A model generated the notes under the pieces. The model was not told the DNA's origin. It made no database searches and worked only from the letters and a program-made list of their open reading frames with translations. Positions 45,070-58,300 of a stretch of 64,000 nucleotides of DNA are shown here, piece after piece. Source of the stretch: Polydactylus sextarius (taxonomy: Eukaryota > Chordata > Actinopteri > Polynemidae); assembly GCA_016801845.1 (NCBI GenBank), contig CM028920.1, positions 3,694,501 through 3,758,500 of the forward strand, written 5' to 3'. Each line of letters opens with the position of its first letter. Position 1 is the stretch's first letter. Both the position numbers and the translations under genes were made by a program.

Positions 45070-48000
45070 TAAAGAATAAAGAAAAACATTTCCAATGTGA
45101 GTTTCACAGATTTTGCCAGCAGTTAATCATGTCCAACACAGTTATTTAGTTATCTAGTTATTTACTTGAAAAACAGTAATACAACAATGCAAAAAGTTAA
45201 GAAAGCTTTTCCACTGAACAACACACATTTTAGATACTTATCATGTATCCTGAATGACAAATAATCTAGAAAATATTCAATGTAATTAATCATTACAAAG
45301 CAAACCATTTAATCCTATAGCCGACAACCGTTTGTTGTTTTTTTATTGTGATTGATTCACATATTTAATGCGATAAAGAAATAAAGATTTGAGACTAGTT
45401 AGTCCTTTTCAACTGTAGGAAAAATATAATAGTAAACAATTGACCACTAGATGTCACCAGATCTATGTAGATGATGTGTTCCTCATTCGTACTCGTCAGA
45501 GATGGGACAAACTGCACCAATCGCTCTCTCCAGAATAATTTCCCACAAGGTCAAGAGTGGAAAAGAAAAGTTTTCAACAGCTTTCAGCTTTTTTTTTCAT
45601 GAGCCACCAAGTCATTCCACTGTCAGTCAGACATCATTAAATGACAACCTCAAGTCTTTTAAAAGTGGATTTAGGAATTTAATGGTTAAAATATTACTCA
45701 ACCTTAACATAACCTTTTATTATCATTTCATTATTTTTGTCAGAAATGTGAATTGTTAAATAGAAGTAACTGATTTGAAATGAAAACATTGTTAGGAGGT
45801 TCATGAAATGAAAATATATTCAACTTCACTGTCAAGTATACTACAAACTGACCATAAGATGTCTCACTCTGACATTTCCTCAGTACGATCTTGCCCTAAC
45901 ACACATCAGACCTGGGATTATATTTGTATATCCAATATTTAATAGACTGGACTTACATTTTAACTTGTGTAAATGGATGTCAATAGCCACAATACCTCAC
46001 CTGATGAAGATCATAGAGAGGCTGGTTCTCATCCATTCAACCCTCTGGTGAGACCATAAATATACCTGTTGTAGAAACCACCATCTTTCCCCAACCACAT
46101 AATCCTGTTTATATTTTTGTCTTTAAAGGAATGTTTTATAATCCATTTGTCTTTTAAATTTAACTGCAATTGGAGTTTATTAAGATTCAAACATTTAATG
46201 TTGCAGATAATTAGTTATCTGTGACATTAATGTTTTGTGAAGTTTGAACTGTGAACTGTGTTTGAACTGTGTATCAGCTGAAAAAGCTGACCACAGTATA
46301 ATTGTCCAATCACAGCCATATTATCTGAGCCTCAACTTGATCAGAAGTAACATCTTGACGATTACCAGTCTTACAAGAATTATTGTAAGTGTATCAGAAC
46401 ATATATGTTTATGTTAGTATTTCTTTGCCTTCAAGTCTGCAGCATGATTATGAAGTGAAACAGGAACTGATGTACTGCACCATGGTATGCAGAGGGAGTG
46501 AAGTAACTGGTACTGTCTAACTGTCTGAGAGTTTTAGTGTTGCCATGAAGCAGAGCAGTTGATGGACGTGAGGAGTTTGCACACATGCCGTTCTAACTAA
46601 CTAACTATTTGGTCTAAAACTACCTGTGTTTTTTCCTGATTATAAAGAATGCGTCATAAGGTTACTGAACAGTCATTAGGCACTGTGACACGCAAACACC
46701 ATTGTGTTTTCTGTGGTTATTGTTTGATCTGTGTTAAATTGTAAACCTGAACTGCTGAACTTTCTCTCTCAAACTCAAAGGAATGTTTTTTGGTAAAGGC
46801 TGAGAGCCAAACAGAGTTATCGTTTAAGCAAATGCTGAATGCTGTTCTGCAAAAAGAAAAAAAAAAATGTCTTGCTCAGTACAACCTCAAGATTTTTTAG
46901 TCAGTTATTAGTTAGTTAATTTCACTTTACTGACTCGCTTCATTTTATCTTTTACCCCTTTGTCTTTACCTATCTTATGATGTGTATGTTAATCTCTGAT
47001 TGGCATGAAATTCTTAACAGAAATGCATGGTTCCCAGATAATGAATCATACTAAGGTTAATTATCTATACTAGTCAAATATCTCAACAACTATAGGATGG
47101 ATTAGGGTGAAATTTGGAACAGAACCTGATGATGCCTAGAAAATAAACAGAAATGACTCGTAATCCAATTACGTGGAATAACAGGAAAATGTGTACAATT
47201 GTTCAAAACCAGTGTTGGATTGTTATGATTTTTTCAAGTGGTTTTGGTAACTGCTGATATTACCAGTACTTTTTTAATGGCACCTGCAAAACTAATGGAA
47301 TTTCTATCAGCCTTAATGAGAAATGGTTTTGACTAAAGTCACTGCCATTGTTTGGCTACAAGTTTCAAGTAATGGTGCAACCTCAGGCCAAACAAAGACA
47401 GCAGTGCTTGCCAATAATTTGATAACACCTATTTACATTCATTATGTAGCTTAATACGCACAAAAGAGTATTGTCTCTACAAACTTGATTGCCTACCAGT
47501 CATTAAATCTATCAGTTGTAGCATTTACAGACATGAATATTTCTCCTTAGCAAAAGCTGAGCAGCATTTTTGGCTATTCACACTTCCATGTCTAAGATAA
47601 TCCTGGGATCTTTGACAGGTGACTACCTATAGCCAGAATGTCCTTGTCAAGCTTTCATTAACTCAGTTATGACATTATACACAGCAGCCCCATGTTGTCA
47701 GTGTAATTTAATCATTTCACACTGATTTTTTTACTATTTTATTTAAGCCAGTCATATTTTAACTGTTTTGTCATTTTTTATCATAACAAAAATATAAACA
47801 GTGTGTTTGTATAATCTTGAATGTGTTCCACGAGTTATTGTGGTCTCTTGCCTCTGGTTAAGATCTAGTGGCACATAGAATATGACTGCACCTTTATCTT
47901 AACTGTTGAAGAGTTAATTATGCTAATTATACAAATTGCCCAACATGCTACTCCAGCAATCATGTTGAAGTACATGGACAGAAAGCAGAATTTGAGCAGA

Positions 48001-48483
48001 ATAAAACTGACTTCCTCTACAGCAGGAACATAATATTGGGTAGCAAATTGAAGAGCAAGTGAGGATGTCTGAGGCTGGCACTCAGAAAATTAGAGGTTAG
48101 CTGTATAGCGATGAATGCAGCAGTGCAAAGTATTTATGCTTTAGGCAATTTGTTGGTAAATAAATGCTACAACTCCTCATGATCCAAGCCAAGTTCCCAT
48201 GTCTTATCGTCTTCATCCCTGGAGTAGAACACAAAGTCCCCCCTGGGTTTCCCAGTATGGTCTGGGTTGTGAGCCCAGAAAAGAAAAAGCATTCCTTTCC
48301 AGAAAAGCTTTTCTTGTCCCTGGTGGTGTCATTCTCTTGGCACTAACTGCAGTAACACTCAGTCATGCTGTGGCTTAGCAAAAAAAAAAAAAAAAAACAC
48401 CTCTCAGACTATCAGAAAAATAGAAACCTGGAGTTCAGTGCAGGGCAGTAGGAAGAGGCTGGGCCTTGGAGCACTGTGGATCA
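45070..48483. other. intergenic DNA between mrpl27 and the PPxY gene
   Basis: No exon is visible. It contains the fish repeat at 47,000 and an A run at 48,380, and the 3' untranslated region of the minus-strand PPxY gene presumably lies at its right edge. No clear minus-strand AATAAA was picked out close to that stop codon. Confidence 0.6.
47000..47135 (+). repeat. dispersed fish repeat (ATATCTCAACAACTAT unit)
   Basis: TGGCATGAAATTCTTAACAG, ATGCATGGTTCCCAGATAATGA and then ATATCTCAACAACTATAGGATGGATT with GTGAAATTTGGAACAGA match two successive units of a known fish repeat. The unit alternates these phrases. The copy is old. Confidence 0.6.
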
Positions 48484-50693
48484 TTAACTGAGGTTGCGTG
48501 TGTCTCCACTGTTTGAAGACTCCTCCTGTAAGTTGGTTGGCAGGTGAACATCTAGAAACTGCACATTCACAGGCAACCTGTCAAAGGACCGGTGAAAGGT
48601 TTCTTCATACGTTGGTGGAGGCTGAAATGAAATTTGACCACGGAAAGGAAATATCATAATGTGACATGTTCAAAGATTTCTTAAAAAGAACTGCAATTTT
48701 TATGGATACAGACCATTTTTTAAATCACAAAGACATGCCTTTATTCACTTGCTATTCAGCTGGAGAAGCCTCTGTAGCTCTTTTGTTGTGCTGTTTGAGC
48801 TTTTTAAAAGTCTAAAAAGAAAACAACTGTGCCTTGAAACCCTGAGAGGCAGGTGAGAATTATTTTTCCCAAGCTTTTTTTTTTCTCATCTGTGAAAACC
48901 ATCTGCCCTGAAAGGGAAAGATGTGTTGTTGTTTTATTAATCTGTGAAAACAGATGGAGATTCATCTCAGCTTGGGTTTAAGTACAACAGCTACATAACA
49001 GAAAGGTTGCAAATCTGCATATTTCTTCAAACATGAAAAAGTAACAACAGAGCTTGAGATGGAAAATGGTGCAGTTTACACAACATGTTAAGTACCTAAT
49101 TTAGACCTGTTCTTACGTGTGTTGTTGAACTTTAGACAAGCTACTTCTGAAGGGCCAAACAGTAACTGACCTCATCATTGTAGCCATTGAGGCCAAAGCG
49201 TTGTGCGATCATTGTGTGGAACTGTCTCCTCCTGTCCTGCTTACGCACACTGTCATATGAAGGCAGCCTTGGCAGAGGCCTCTCCAAGTGGTAGTCACTT
49301 GGTTTCCCTATAATAAACATCCTTCCAGGAAGCTAGATCACACACATACACATACACATACAAGTTCTAATAAGAAATTTCAGGCAAAACAGTTGCACAA
49401 GATACATTTCAAATATCTCTGATTCCTGATACAACCTACCTCTGGTCTGACAGCTCCTTGGTGTACTGCAGCATTGTGCTCTCTGTGCTCAGCGTAGGTA
49501 ATACCCATCAAAGATGATCTGCTGTGGTACGGAAGATCATCCTAAGAAATTATATTAGTTAGTTACATCACAAATATCTTCAAGTCAGCTGTTTCACTTG
49601 AGTCTGTGGCAGTATTTTTCAATGAAATGGTGCCAATTCTGACATTAGAAATAAATAAAACACATACCCTCCCCTCCACTGCTTACAACAAAATGGAATA
49701 TCACATATTGTGTTTTTTAACCCCTGAAATTTCACATCCACTATACCTCCAGAGGTATCAAGTCAAGTCAACATATTTAATTTCTTCCACCTCATCTAAC
49801 TGCAGCAGTTACCATTTGTTTGTCTAGAAACTTTATTTCCTTTCAATCTAACAGAGAGTATTTCTGCATTAAAAAAAAAAAAAAAAAAAGGATCCATTAG
49901 TTGTCGTTTTTCATCACTGCAACCAGCATAAATGGAATTCCAGTCATCCGTGGGAGTGTGGTGCAAGCAGAAATCTCTGAAAGTCATATCTCAAAAAGTT
50001 AAATAATATGAAAACTTTCTGCACCACCAGGTACCAGACACGAGTGGAAAATATTTCTTTTCAGACAAAGATGGGAGAGTGTTCTGACAAACATGTACCA
50101 GCTTAACTAAGAAATCCCATCAGATAATGTTGAAAACTCACTGTGACCTCTGACCTCTCAGTTTACAGTGCATAAAGGAGAATTCTCGTACATATACATA
50201 CATACATATTATTGTATGATAATATCCAAGTACAAGTTTATTCTCAGTTGTTCTTACTGTGTAATGTGCTGTTGTGTGGCCTCTGAATCTGCAGCACAGA
50301 GGCTCTTTTCTGTAGAGGACGATCACCAGCATCAGGATCACTAAACAACACGCTACACATGACACTGGAACACAGAGAAACAGACACAGTCACGTTTCAG
50401 AACAGATTCCATGAGAAAATAGAACTGTACCAACACATTATCCTGCTATACAAGCAGAAACCTCATCTAACGACCTCTTTTTCAGTCAACAGATTATTAG
50501 GAAATTTTTATTATGATTGTAAACATTCTTACAGCCAGCGGAACGTATGAGTACAGCCAATAAAACTATCTCTAAAAGAATAAAAATTATATTTTTAGTG
50601 TCCAGTTTAGTGTCTTCATTTTTGGTGATAAAATGCGATAAAGGTGCTGCACGTACCTGAAGTCACAATGACAGTCAGTAACTCTGGCCCCAT
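48484..50693 (-). CDS. unrecognised single-pass membrane protein with PPxY motif (5 exons)
   Basis: I do not recognise this gene, but the model is complete. Exons in transcript order: 50693-50657, 50364-50258, 49541-49440, 49332-49171 and 48621-48484. All have GT-AG borders and compatible phases (37, 107, 102, 162 and 138 bases). The 181-residue product has a very short N-terminus (MGPELL), one hydrophobic segment at about residues 5-30 with several Cys, then a basic YRK and a CC pair that could be palmitoylated. The rest looks cytosolic: LPRLPSYDSVRKQDRRRQ at about 104-121 and PPPTYEE starting at residue 137, a PPxY site able to bind WW domains such as those of NEDD4 ligases. There is no cleavable signal peptide. 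By topology it would be a type III (N-out) adaptor or trafficking protein. Its neighbours, mrpl27 and rab37, give no functional clue. Human TMEM92 maps near MRPL27 and also has PPxY motifs, but I see no real sequence match. Confidence 0.8.
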
Positions 50694-51535
50694 TGCAGGA
50701 ATCTGACTTGGAAGCTGAGATGAAAAAGAAATGCTTTCTTTCTTCAGCTCACTTCACCTAGGTCAAAAATCAATCAGCTTAAAACAAAACGAGTTGTTTG
50801 TCCTCCTCTTGATGAACACTGCTTACTCTTGGGAATTAACCTCAGTTTGTTCAGAGCTGCTGAACACTACGCAGATGCATGATTATCATGGAGATAAACA
50901 TTAACACCACATCAGGGGAGTGGTTGAGTTTCCAGCAGAAATAACTCATCTCCAACTCCTGTGGGAAAGAAAAAAAAAAGAGGAGCTGAAAAAGCTTATT
51001 CTTGTGCAGACTCTAGTGGAAGCTGTTGGAGACACAATTGGAAGAGACCTATGAGATTTTTAATATTAACATCATTTAAATATGTATCTGTGTGTTGAGG
51101 TGGAGTATAGATGACATCATTTTGTGAGATCACATTTTCAAGATTATTTAAATTTCCACCTGAACTGAACTGAACTGAACTATATATATATATATATAAT
51201 TTAAATGTATTGGTAGACATCATCATGATAGGTTTTATTTTTTTGTCCAGGGAGCAGAGGACGCTGGTTGGTCCATGCTGAGAAAATCCTGGGGATAAGG
51301 AACACAGAACAAAAGAATAGAACATGGAATCTCCAGGGTGAAGGAAGAAGTCTGGGTGGACAAGAACAGAACAAGATTCAGACGGAACGGAAACAGAGAT
51401 AGTTTGACTGAAGGACCTGTGGTGGAGCAGTGTGAGACCACAGACAGACGGGGATGAGTTGAGTGGGTTACAACCAGTAGTTGATGATCAGGTTGGGAAA
51501 CGGAAGATTATCCAGGAAACCACGCCTAGCAGCAG

Positions 51536-51597
<62 letters not shown>

Positions 51598-52313
51598 GGG
51601 ACAAACAATACTAGGGAGGGATAAACACACAGGGAAAACACATCTAATCCTGACATTACTCTGTGTACAGAGCAAAACTGTTGTAAAATTAAACTTGGGG
51701 TAAATAATGTGGACCAACCAACACATGTCAAAACAATGTCACTACTTGACTAAAGTCATAAAAATAAGAAATTGAGACTTAACTTGGACTCTGGTGAGAC
51801 TTGACCCTAAATAACAAGAACCTTGTGTTTTCACACAGAAAGACCCCAGAATATACAGTTTATTAAAAAAAAAAAAAAAACGTACTATACAGCATTATCT
51901 TGTATTTTTAATTAATTACTAAATGCATTTTAAATACTATTAATATACACAAGCTTAGAAAGTTGAACAGCAATAATCAGGAATGAAAGACTTGGACATT
52001 TACGACTTAGACAAAGCTCTGACATACACACACATATTTGGTCCCTTGAATGCAGCATCATCCTTTTTCTCCTCATTCACTTCATCCCTGCATTCTCCCA
52101 TCATCCTTCTCTCCTCCTCCGTGTCCCTCACCCGCAGCCTATGAATGGCCAGCATCCTCTCTCCATCCTCCCCCCACCCTCACATTGTACGAGGCGTGAT
52201 GCGCTCCAGTGATCACAACATGACTCTGAAATGTTAAAGCGATGTTTGCAGAGGCGGTGATTCACTGAGGAAAAACTGGGGCTGAGACACGGAGCTGCGT
52301 TGATTGGGATTTA
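50694..52313. other. intergenic DNA between the PPxY gene and rab37
   Basis: Divergent spacing of about 1.6 kb between the two start codons. It contains an AT run at 51,181, the CA repeat at 51,537 and an A run at 51,866. The last 200 bases become richer in GC and are the likely rab37 promoter and leader region, but no TATA box or specific site stands out. Confidence 0.5.
51537..51595. repeat. CA microsatellite
   Basis: About 29 uninterrupted CA units lie between the PPxY gene and rab37. The Thr-His and Cys-Val frames over it are not genes. Confidence 0.98.
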
Positions 52314-52331
52314 TTCTCTTTTCTTAAACAG
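52314..52331 (+). other. possible splice acceptor just upstream of the rab37 start
   Basis: A pyrimidine run followed by AAACAG|GG ends at 52,331, 24 bases before the rab37 ATG. It resembles a 3' splice site, which would mean that an untranslated or alternative first exon lies upstream. Human RAB37 is known to use alternative first exons. The sequence cannot decide between this and a single first exon. Confidence 0.35.
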
Positions 52332-52355
52332 GGAGCTCACAGGGAGGAAGACAGG

Positions 52356-55300
52356 ATGGAGCGGATGGAGTCGATGGAGCCGATCTCTGCGTGTTACACC
52401 TCAGATTACACGGAGATTCAACCCGATAGCGGCTACACATCCAGAGAGACGAACAGCCAGGCGAAGACTCCTCCAGCTCTTCCAGCTTCTGTATATGACG
52501 AGGAATTGGTGCACAAGGTACAGAGATGGCTCTACTACAACAGGTTTTACTACAACTAAACTGATGTTTAGTTTTTAAACTAAAAATGTTAAACTTTATT
52601 ATAAACTGTTTTATGATCAGATATAATCCTAGGTGTGAATTTTCATTTTCTTCGTTTTCTTTTACATTTTCTTTTCCTATCTTTCCCTATACTTCCTTGG
52701 TCACTTGAAATATCTAACACCACACACCCTGTGTTGGTCTCTGTGATGAATTTCCAGCTTTGATGGTTGTCACATTCTTGTTTCTTGCTGTGGAATAAGA
52801 GTTCAGGGAGTGACCTCGCTCTAAATTGCCTTTTAACAAGTCCTAAATACCCCAGAGACATCCTGTCATTAAGAACAGTGCTTATTGATTTGTGCACATG
52901 AGAACACCTGGAAACATTTCACTATTGATCCTCAGTAACAATCAGTAACAAAATTTAGTGATGGTCATCAAGGGTGGCGGCTTTATTTCCTTTGTAATTA
53001 AAATTTCTAAAAAACCATTTGACGGCCAAAACAATATTACCACTCATTGAAAACAACTCGATATCTCATAAGTGAAGCAGGTCCAGAGGACACTCAAAGC
53101 CAGGTGTTATGGTTTGGATAGGAAGTAAAGAGATTTTTACTCATTAATCTTGTTTTGTGAAGTCCTCAGGGACTGCTATGAAGTTTGACAAATGTCCTCA
53201 AAGATGGCAGATGACACAGTTTTAGAAATACCAAGGTACAAAAACTGAGCTTGCTAGATTAGCAAATTCAGTCCTCTTGCACACATGTAGACCCCTGGTC
53301 CATTTTAAAACATTTAGAGGGAACCATTTGGGTGACAATAGCTTTGACAAAACTGAGCAGTGTGAATTACTTGTCACCAGTAACAGTTCAACACCTCCTT
53401 TGTTTCATCTTTGTGTTTGAGTGTTGGGTGTGAATCATGGAAATGTGTTTCAAACATAAACTAAAGCTCAATAACATATTCAAACAAACTCATGTCATAC
53501 ACATATTATGACACTACAGTTTTGCAAGGTTTGTTTTGTTGCTGAATTTAACCTATATGTTACAACATAATGACCTAAGAACATACACCAATCATCCATG
53601 ACATTATGAGTGACAGGTGAAGTGAAAAACATTGATTATGTCATTATTATCATCAACTGTCAGTGGGTGGAATATATGAGGTAGTAAGTGAACATTTGGT
53701 CGATGCTGGAAGCAGGAAAATGTAAGGAAAGTAAGAATTTGATGAGTGACTTTGACATGGGTTGACCTGTGTCAACTGGGTTAGAGCATCTCCAACACTG
53801 CAGCTCTTACAGGATGTTCCCAGTTCCCAGTTTGCAGCGGAGAGAACTGAAAGTATCCAAGTAAGAACAGTAAGTACAGGGCAAGGTTTAATGAATTACA
53901 TTGGAGGTGAAGGCAGAAGAGTCAGAAGTGTGACTCAATCTGATGAAAAAGGGGAATGGTTGTTCTCATATAAAGGTGTTAGAAAGCAGAGTTGAGTAGG
54001 TGCAGACCAGTCAGAGTGTCCACATTGACTCCTGCCCGTCAACAAAAAGCTCCTACAATGGGCATGTGAGAATCAGAACTGGACCCTGGAGCAATGGAAG
54101 AAGGTGGTTTTGTCAGATGACTCATATCATGTGAATGGGATGAAAATCTGGCTGAGACAATGTGATGATTTGGACAATGTTCTGCTGGGAAACAGTGGGT
54201 TGTCACTCATGTGGATGTTTCTTTGACACGTACCTTCAACACAATGAGTTCAAGTTGCTGATGCTCCAAATTCCCCAGATCACTAGATAAATAAGTCCAG
54301 TCTATGGAGGGTTGTTTTAAGGTGAGACCTTCAAAAAAACATGTACCTCCATCATATTCAACCGATGGTTATTATGCAGTAGTCGATCAATGTATCTCTG
54401 TGGTAATAAGGGCTTCAGTGTTGAATGTGATCAGATCATTGTCTGTTGGTGTTGAACAGCAAAGTGACATAATGTGACTCATATGTTGAACACGGTGGGC
54501 TGCATCTGATCTTCCTCTGTCCTTTTCATCACCCTCTCTCTTCCTTTATTTCTCAGTTTCCTCATCCTGTCCTACATCTCATCTCCTCCCAGCGTTGATG
54601 TTTGATTGATGTAGTCTTTTTATTTCCATTTATGTCAGTGAGGAAAGAGAACAGGGCGTCAATATATATTCATACACAAATGCTACCCGCCTCCACCAGG
54701 ATAATCTTGGAGTGAAAACAAATTTGTAGGAGTTCCTCATTTTATCATGAACTTTAACTCTATCGTGTGATATTAAAGAAAAACATTTCAAAAAAGTGCT
54801 AATTTATTCAATAATATACAGGTATTTAAATAATGACACCCAGATGTAGAAATATACATTACAAATAAAAGCCCAAGTGCAACCCAAGTGTTTTACTTCA
54901 GTCTCACCACTACATAATGGACTTCCTCTTGTCAAGTGTTCAGAAACATGACTCCAAATGATGTTGCTTTGTATCTGCTGGATACATAAATAGACAGCTG
55001 TTCTCTCTGTCAAACATGAATTGGCTATCATGAACTAAATGTCAATGTAATGACTAAAAGGCCTGACTGTACAGTGGCATTTGTAATAACAATAATTAAA
55101 AGAACATCTCCCGGTACTCTTTATTACTCTTTACCCATAAAGATTTCAGTTAAGGCTACATTAACCTACATTTTAGTTACAATTGAATGCACACTCCAAT
55201 GAACCACTGAATTTAATGTGCTGCTGATCTTTGATCTGTTTATAGAGCAACAAAGGCTTCAGTTAAATATCACATGACATTATGATTTATTGTAAAAGCA

Positions 55301-58300
55301 GCTTCAGGTTAGTGTAAAGGATTTCAGTCACTGCTGTTTTTACATCTGACCTGTTCATATCTGGTTTGCAGTATCTTATTTCTCTTTCAAATATCGGTCA
55401 CTGTTGGAAATTAGTGCACACTCTGATACTTCTATTTTTAATTGCTGTCTAGTTGTCGACACGTTAAATGACATTGTTTCATTAGTGTGAATCCAGTGAA
55501 ATGTGAGTTTCCCTAATGTTACTGGTTGGATGAGGGGAGCAGGTGCTGAACAAATGGGCAAATTATATAACCACTCAGTCAGGAGCAGTACTGTGAGGTC
55601 AAAGTCTGTCTGTTTTTCTATTTTTCCTCCATGTAGTCTGTGTCTTTATTTTTGGTGCTGTCTTTATCTCTTTTATCTGGGTGGTAACTTTTACCCCCTG
55701 AGGAGTCATAATTATATTTAGGCCCAATGGTATTTTGGCACATGATCTAAAATGACTGTATGTCCCTATGTTTCTGAAAATGATTACCAAACTCCACACA
55801 GTATTTTAGTGTCCTTCAGCTCACTGTTTTGGTTTTATTGTTCCATAGACTCTTATCTTATCAGCCTCATTTAGAGTAACATTAGAGAGCTGCTGCTTTA
55901 ATCGAAAAGCTGATATACATATGAGTGTACACTGCCTGGAAGCATATCTGCATCTTTCAGTTATCTTTCAAGTCTTTCATATCTCTGATGGAACAGCTTC
56001 TGTTTTAATCAATCCAGCTTGTGCCATGTACTCGTAAACATGTCAAAATGTATTTTTATGCCTCAAATCCATTTTCCTTCATTGTATGTCTGTGGTATAT
56101 TACACTCTGAGTGCTTTCAAAACCCAAGTGGCCTATAATCCAATACCAGAGCAGCTGCTTTTTCTCTGCTAATGTGAAACTCATACTGTGACATGTTGGT
56201 ATCCTATAAGCTTTTGTCATTGAAAGCTGTTTTTTTCTGACCTTATTTATGAGCAGTAAATCTTCACAACAGCACTCCAATACACCAGCTGTGAGCCTCA
56301 CATCATCTTGTTTAACATTGATACTGAGAGTATTTATATTTAAAATATACACGTCTGTGTTTTGTATTATTTTTTATAATGTCATTTTATCCATGGGCAG
56401 TTTGAATTCCCAATTAAAGTTTTACAACATGATGTAGATCACTGTACTGACATAAAATTACATAACCTAAAATATGATAAGACATACAGTGATCCCTCAC
56501 CATATCGAACTTTACCCCTCGCAGCTTTGATACATCGATTTTTTTTTTGTTTTGTTTTGCTTGTTTTTTGTGGCTAGGATATATAAAATGAATATAACGG
56601 AAGTCTTTATTATATTGCGGGATTCTGCAGCCTACTGGTATTTCTATTTTTTAGATATGAATTATTTTTGTGGTAAAATAAGCAAGTGCTGGCCTAAAAA
56701 TAGGCTTGAATAAAGGCTTAGAAAATAAAATATCTGGTTACTACTACACAGATTTTCAACTCTTGCGAGGGGGAGTTTAGCTCGCATGCACTTACACACA
56801 CTGTCTCTAATGTAGATCTGCTTCTGTGATCTCAAACTCCAGCACTGCTGCATATTGAGCTCACAATAGACAAAAGATAAATTAGTAGCAATATAAGAGC
56901 AGTCATGGTAAATTACGTGTCGGTTTCTATTTCTCGGGAAGACTGACATAAAAGAGGTGGGTGATGGGTTTATTACCATGGTCGTCTCTGAGTAGTGTCT
57001 CTTTCTTTCTAGGTACTGGCCTCAAACAGGAAGGAGAGAAATTCACTGGCACTTAACACCATGTTTGTTTGCCCTTGAGATGCATAAAATTAAATTGTGT
57101 CTCTTTTCTTATCATTAACTCTCTACACATCATCTGCACCATCCACGTCTGATTTCTTAATATCTGTGGTTCTTGCACTTAATTGCCTCCGGTCTCCAGT
57201 GGTGTATCGTGAGTCAGAGAACCAGAGAATCAGATGCTTCCCAGTTAACCTCTATTACCACGGAAACAGCGTCATACCCCACCCCCCATCACAAATACAC
57301 ATACATTGTTATAATTGTCATAATTGTGTGTATATGTGCAGTTCTACAAGTATGATTGGTTCACTCCATTCAGTCACGAAATGATGATGATTGAAATTAT
57401 GATAAAATTGCTGCTGGTTGTTATATTTTCTGTGTTTCAGTCAAAGATGCTACTTAGATCATTTATTCATTCATTTCAATTTAAATATTCCATTATCCTG
57501 AATATGTCTCTTATCATGGACCAGTTTGGGAGCAAAGATTAGATTTTTACACAGTTGTTTATTTCAAGCGGAGGAAAGGTGCATGTTTCATTTATAGCCA
57601 CAACAATCGCTTCAAATGGTGTTTCATTCTAAATCATTCAAAATTTCAATTTTCCAATTCAAAAATCTGGTTATATTATCTCTTTCAATGACATCTTTCT
57701 TAACAGTGTATTTTGAAAGCAGAATAAGCTGTTTAAGTTAAGTAAAGCTAATATAAACACTCAGAGGATGGTTGCTGAAACACTGTCTGTATTAAGATGT
57801 GATGCTTCCCTAAGGTTTTTTTTTTAATTGTCACTGTTGAGAAAAGCTGCTTCATCTTCTCGACTCTAATCCCTCTCCCTCATTCATCAGGCATCAACAC
57901 TGAAGAGACAACAACATGTTGTGGTTGAACCACTGGCTGATTCCACTAATGTTGGATGATCTAATGTTACACTGACATTCGTGCTTCATATTGCTTGGGA
58001 AGCATTTCTCGTTGGTTGGTCCAGGCTCCAGGACACGTCTCAATCAGTACATTGTGTGTACATTCAACCAAGAACTTCTGACTTTCTATGAATGACCACA
58101 TTCTGTGCCTCTATCAGATGCCATAGAGATGACAGGAAATAGAGGAAGACAGTGCTTAGCTTAGTATTTTCATTGTCTACTGCTGATGCATTAATTAAAT
58201 GTCTCTGGGCTGTATGTAAGTGAATTATTTACATGGGGGATTCTTTAAAACTTGTGATAATAGGTACAAAGGACATTTTCAAGAAGTGTCCGGTTTAGCA

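Noticed and set aside
48164..48346. 60-codon plus-strand frame beside the PPxY gene
   Set aside because: It lies in the presumed 3' flank of the minus-strand gene and has no splice partners or domain.
48484..50693. Calling the PPxY membrane protein TMEM92
   Set aside because: Only the linkage to MRPL27 in human and a PPxY motif agree; the length, cysteine pattern and rest of the sequence do not match what I recall of TMEM92.
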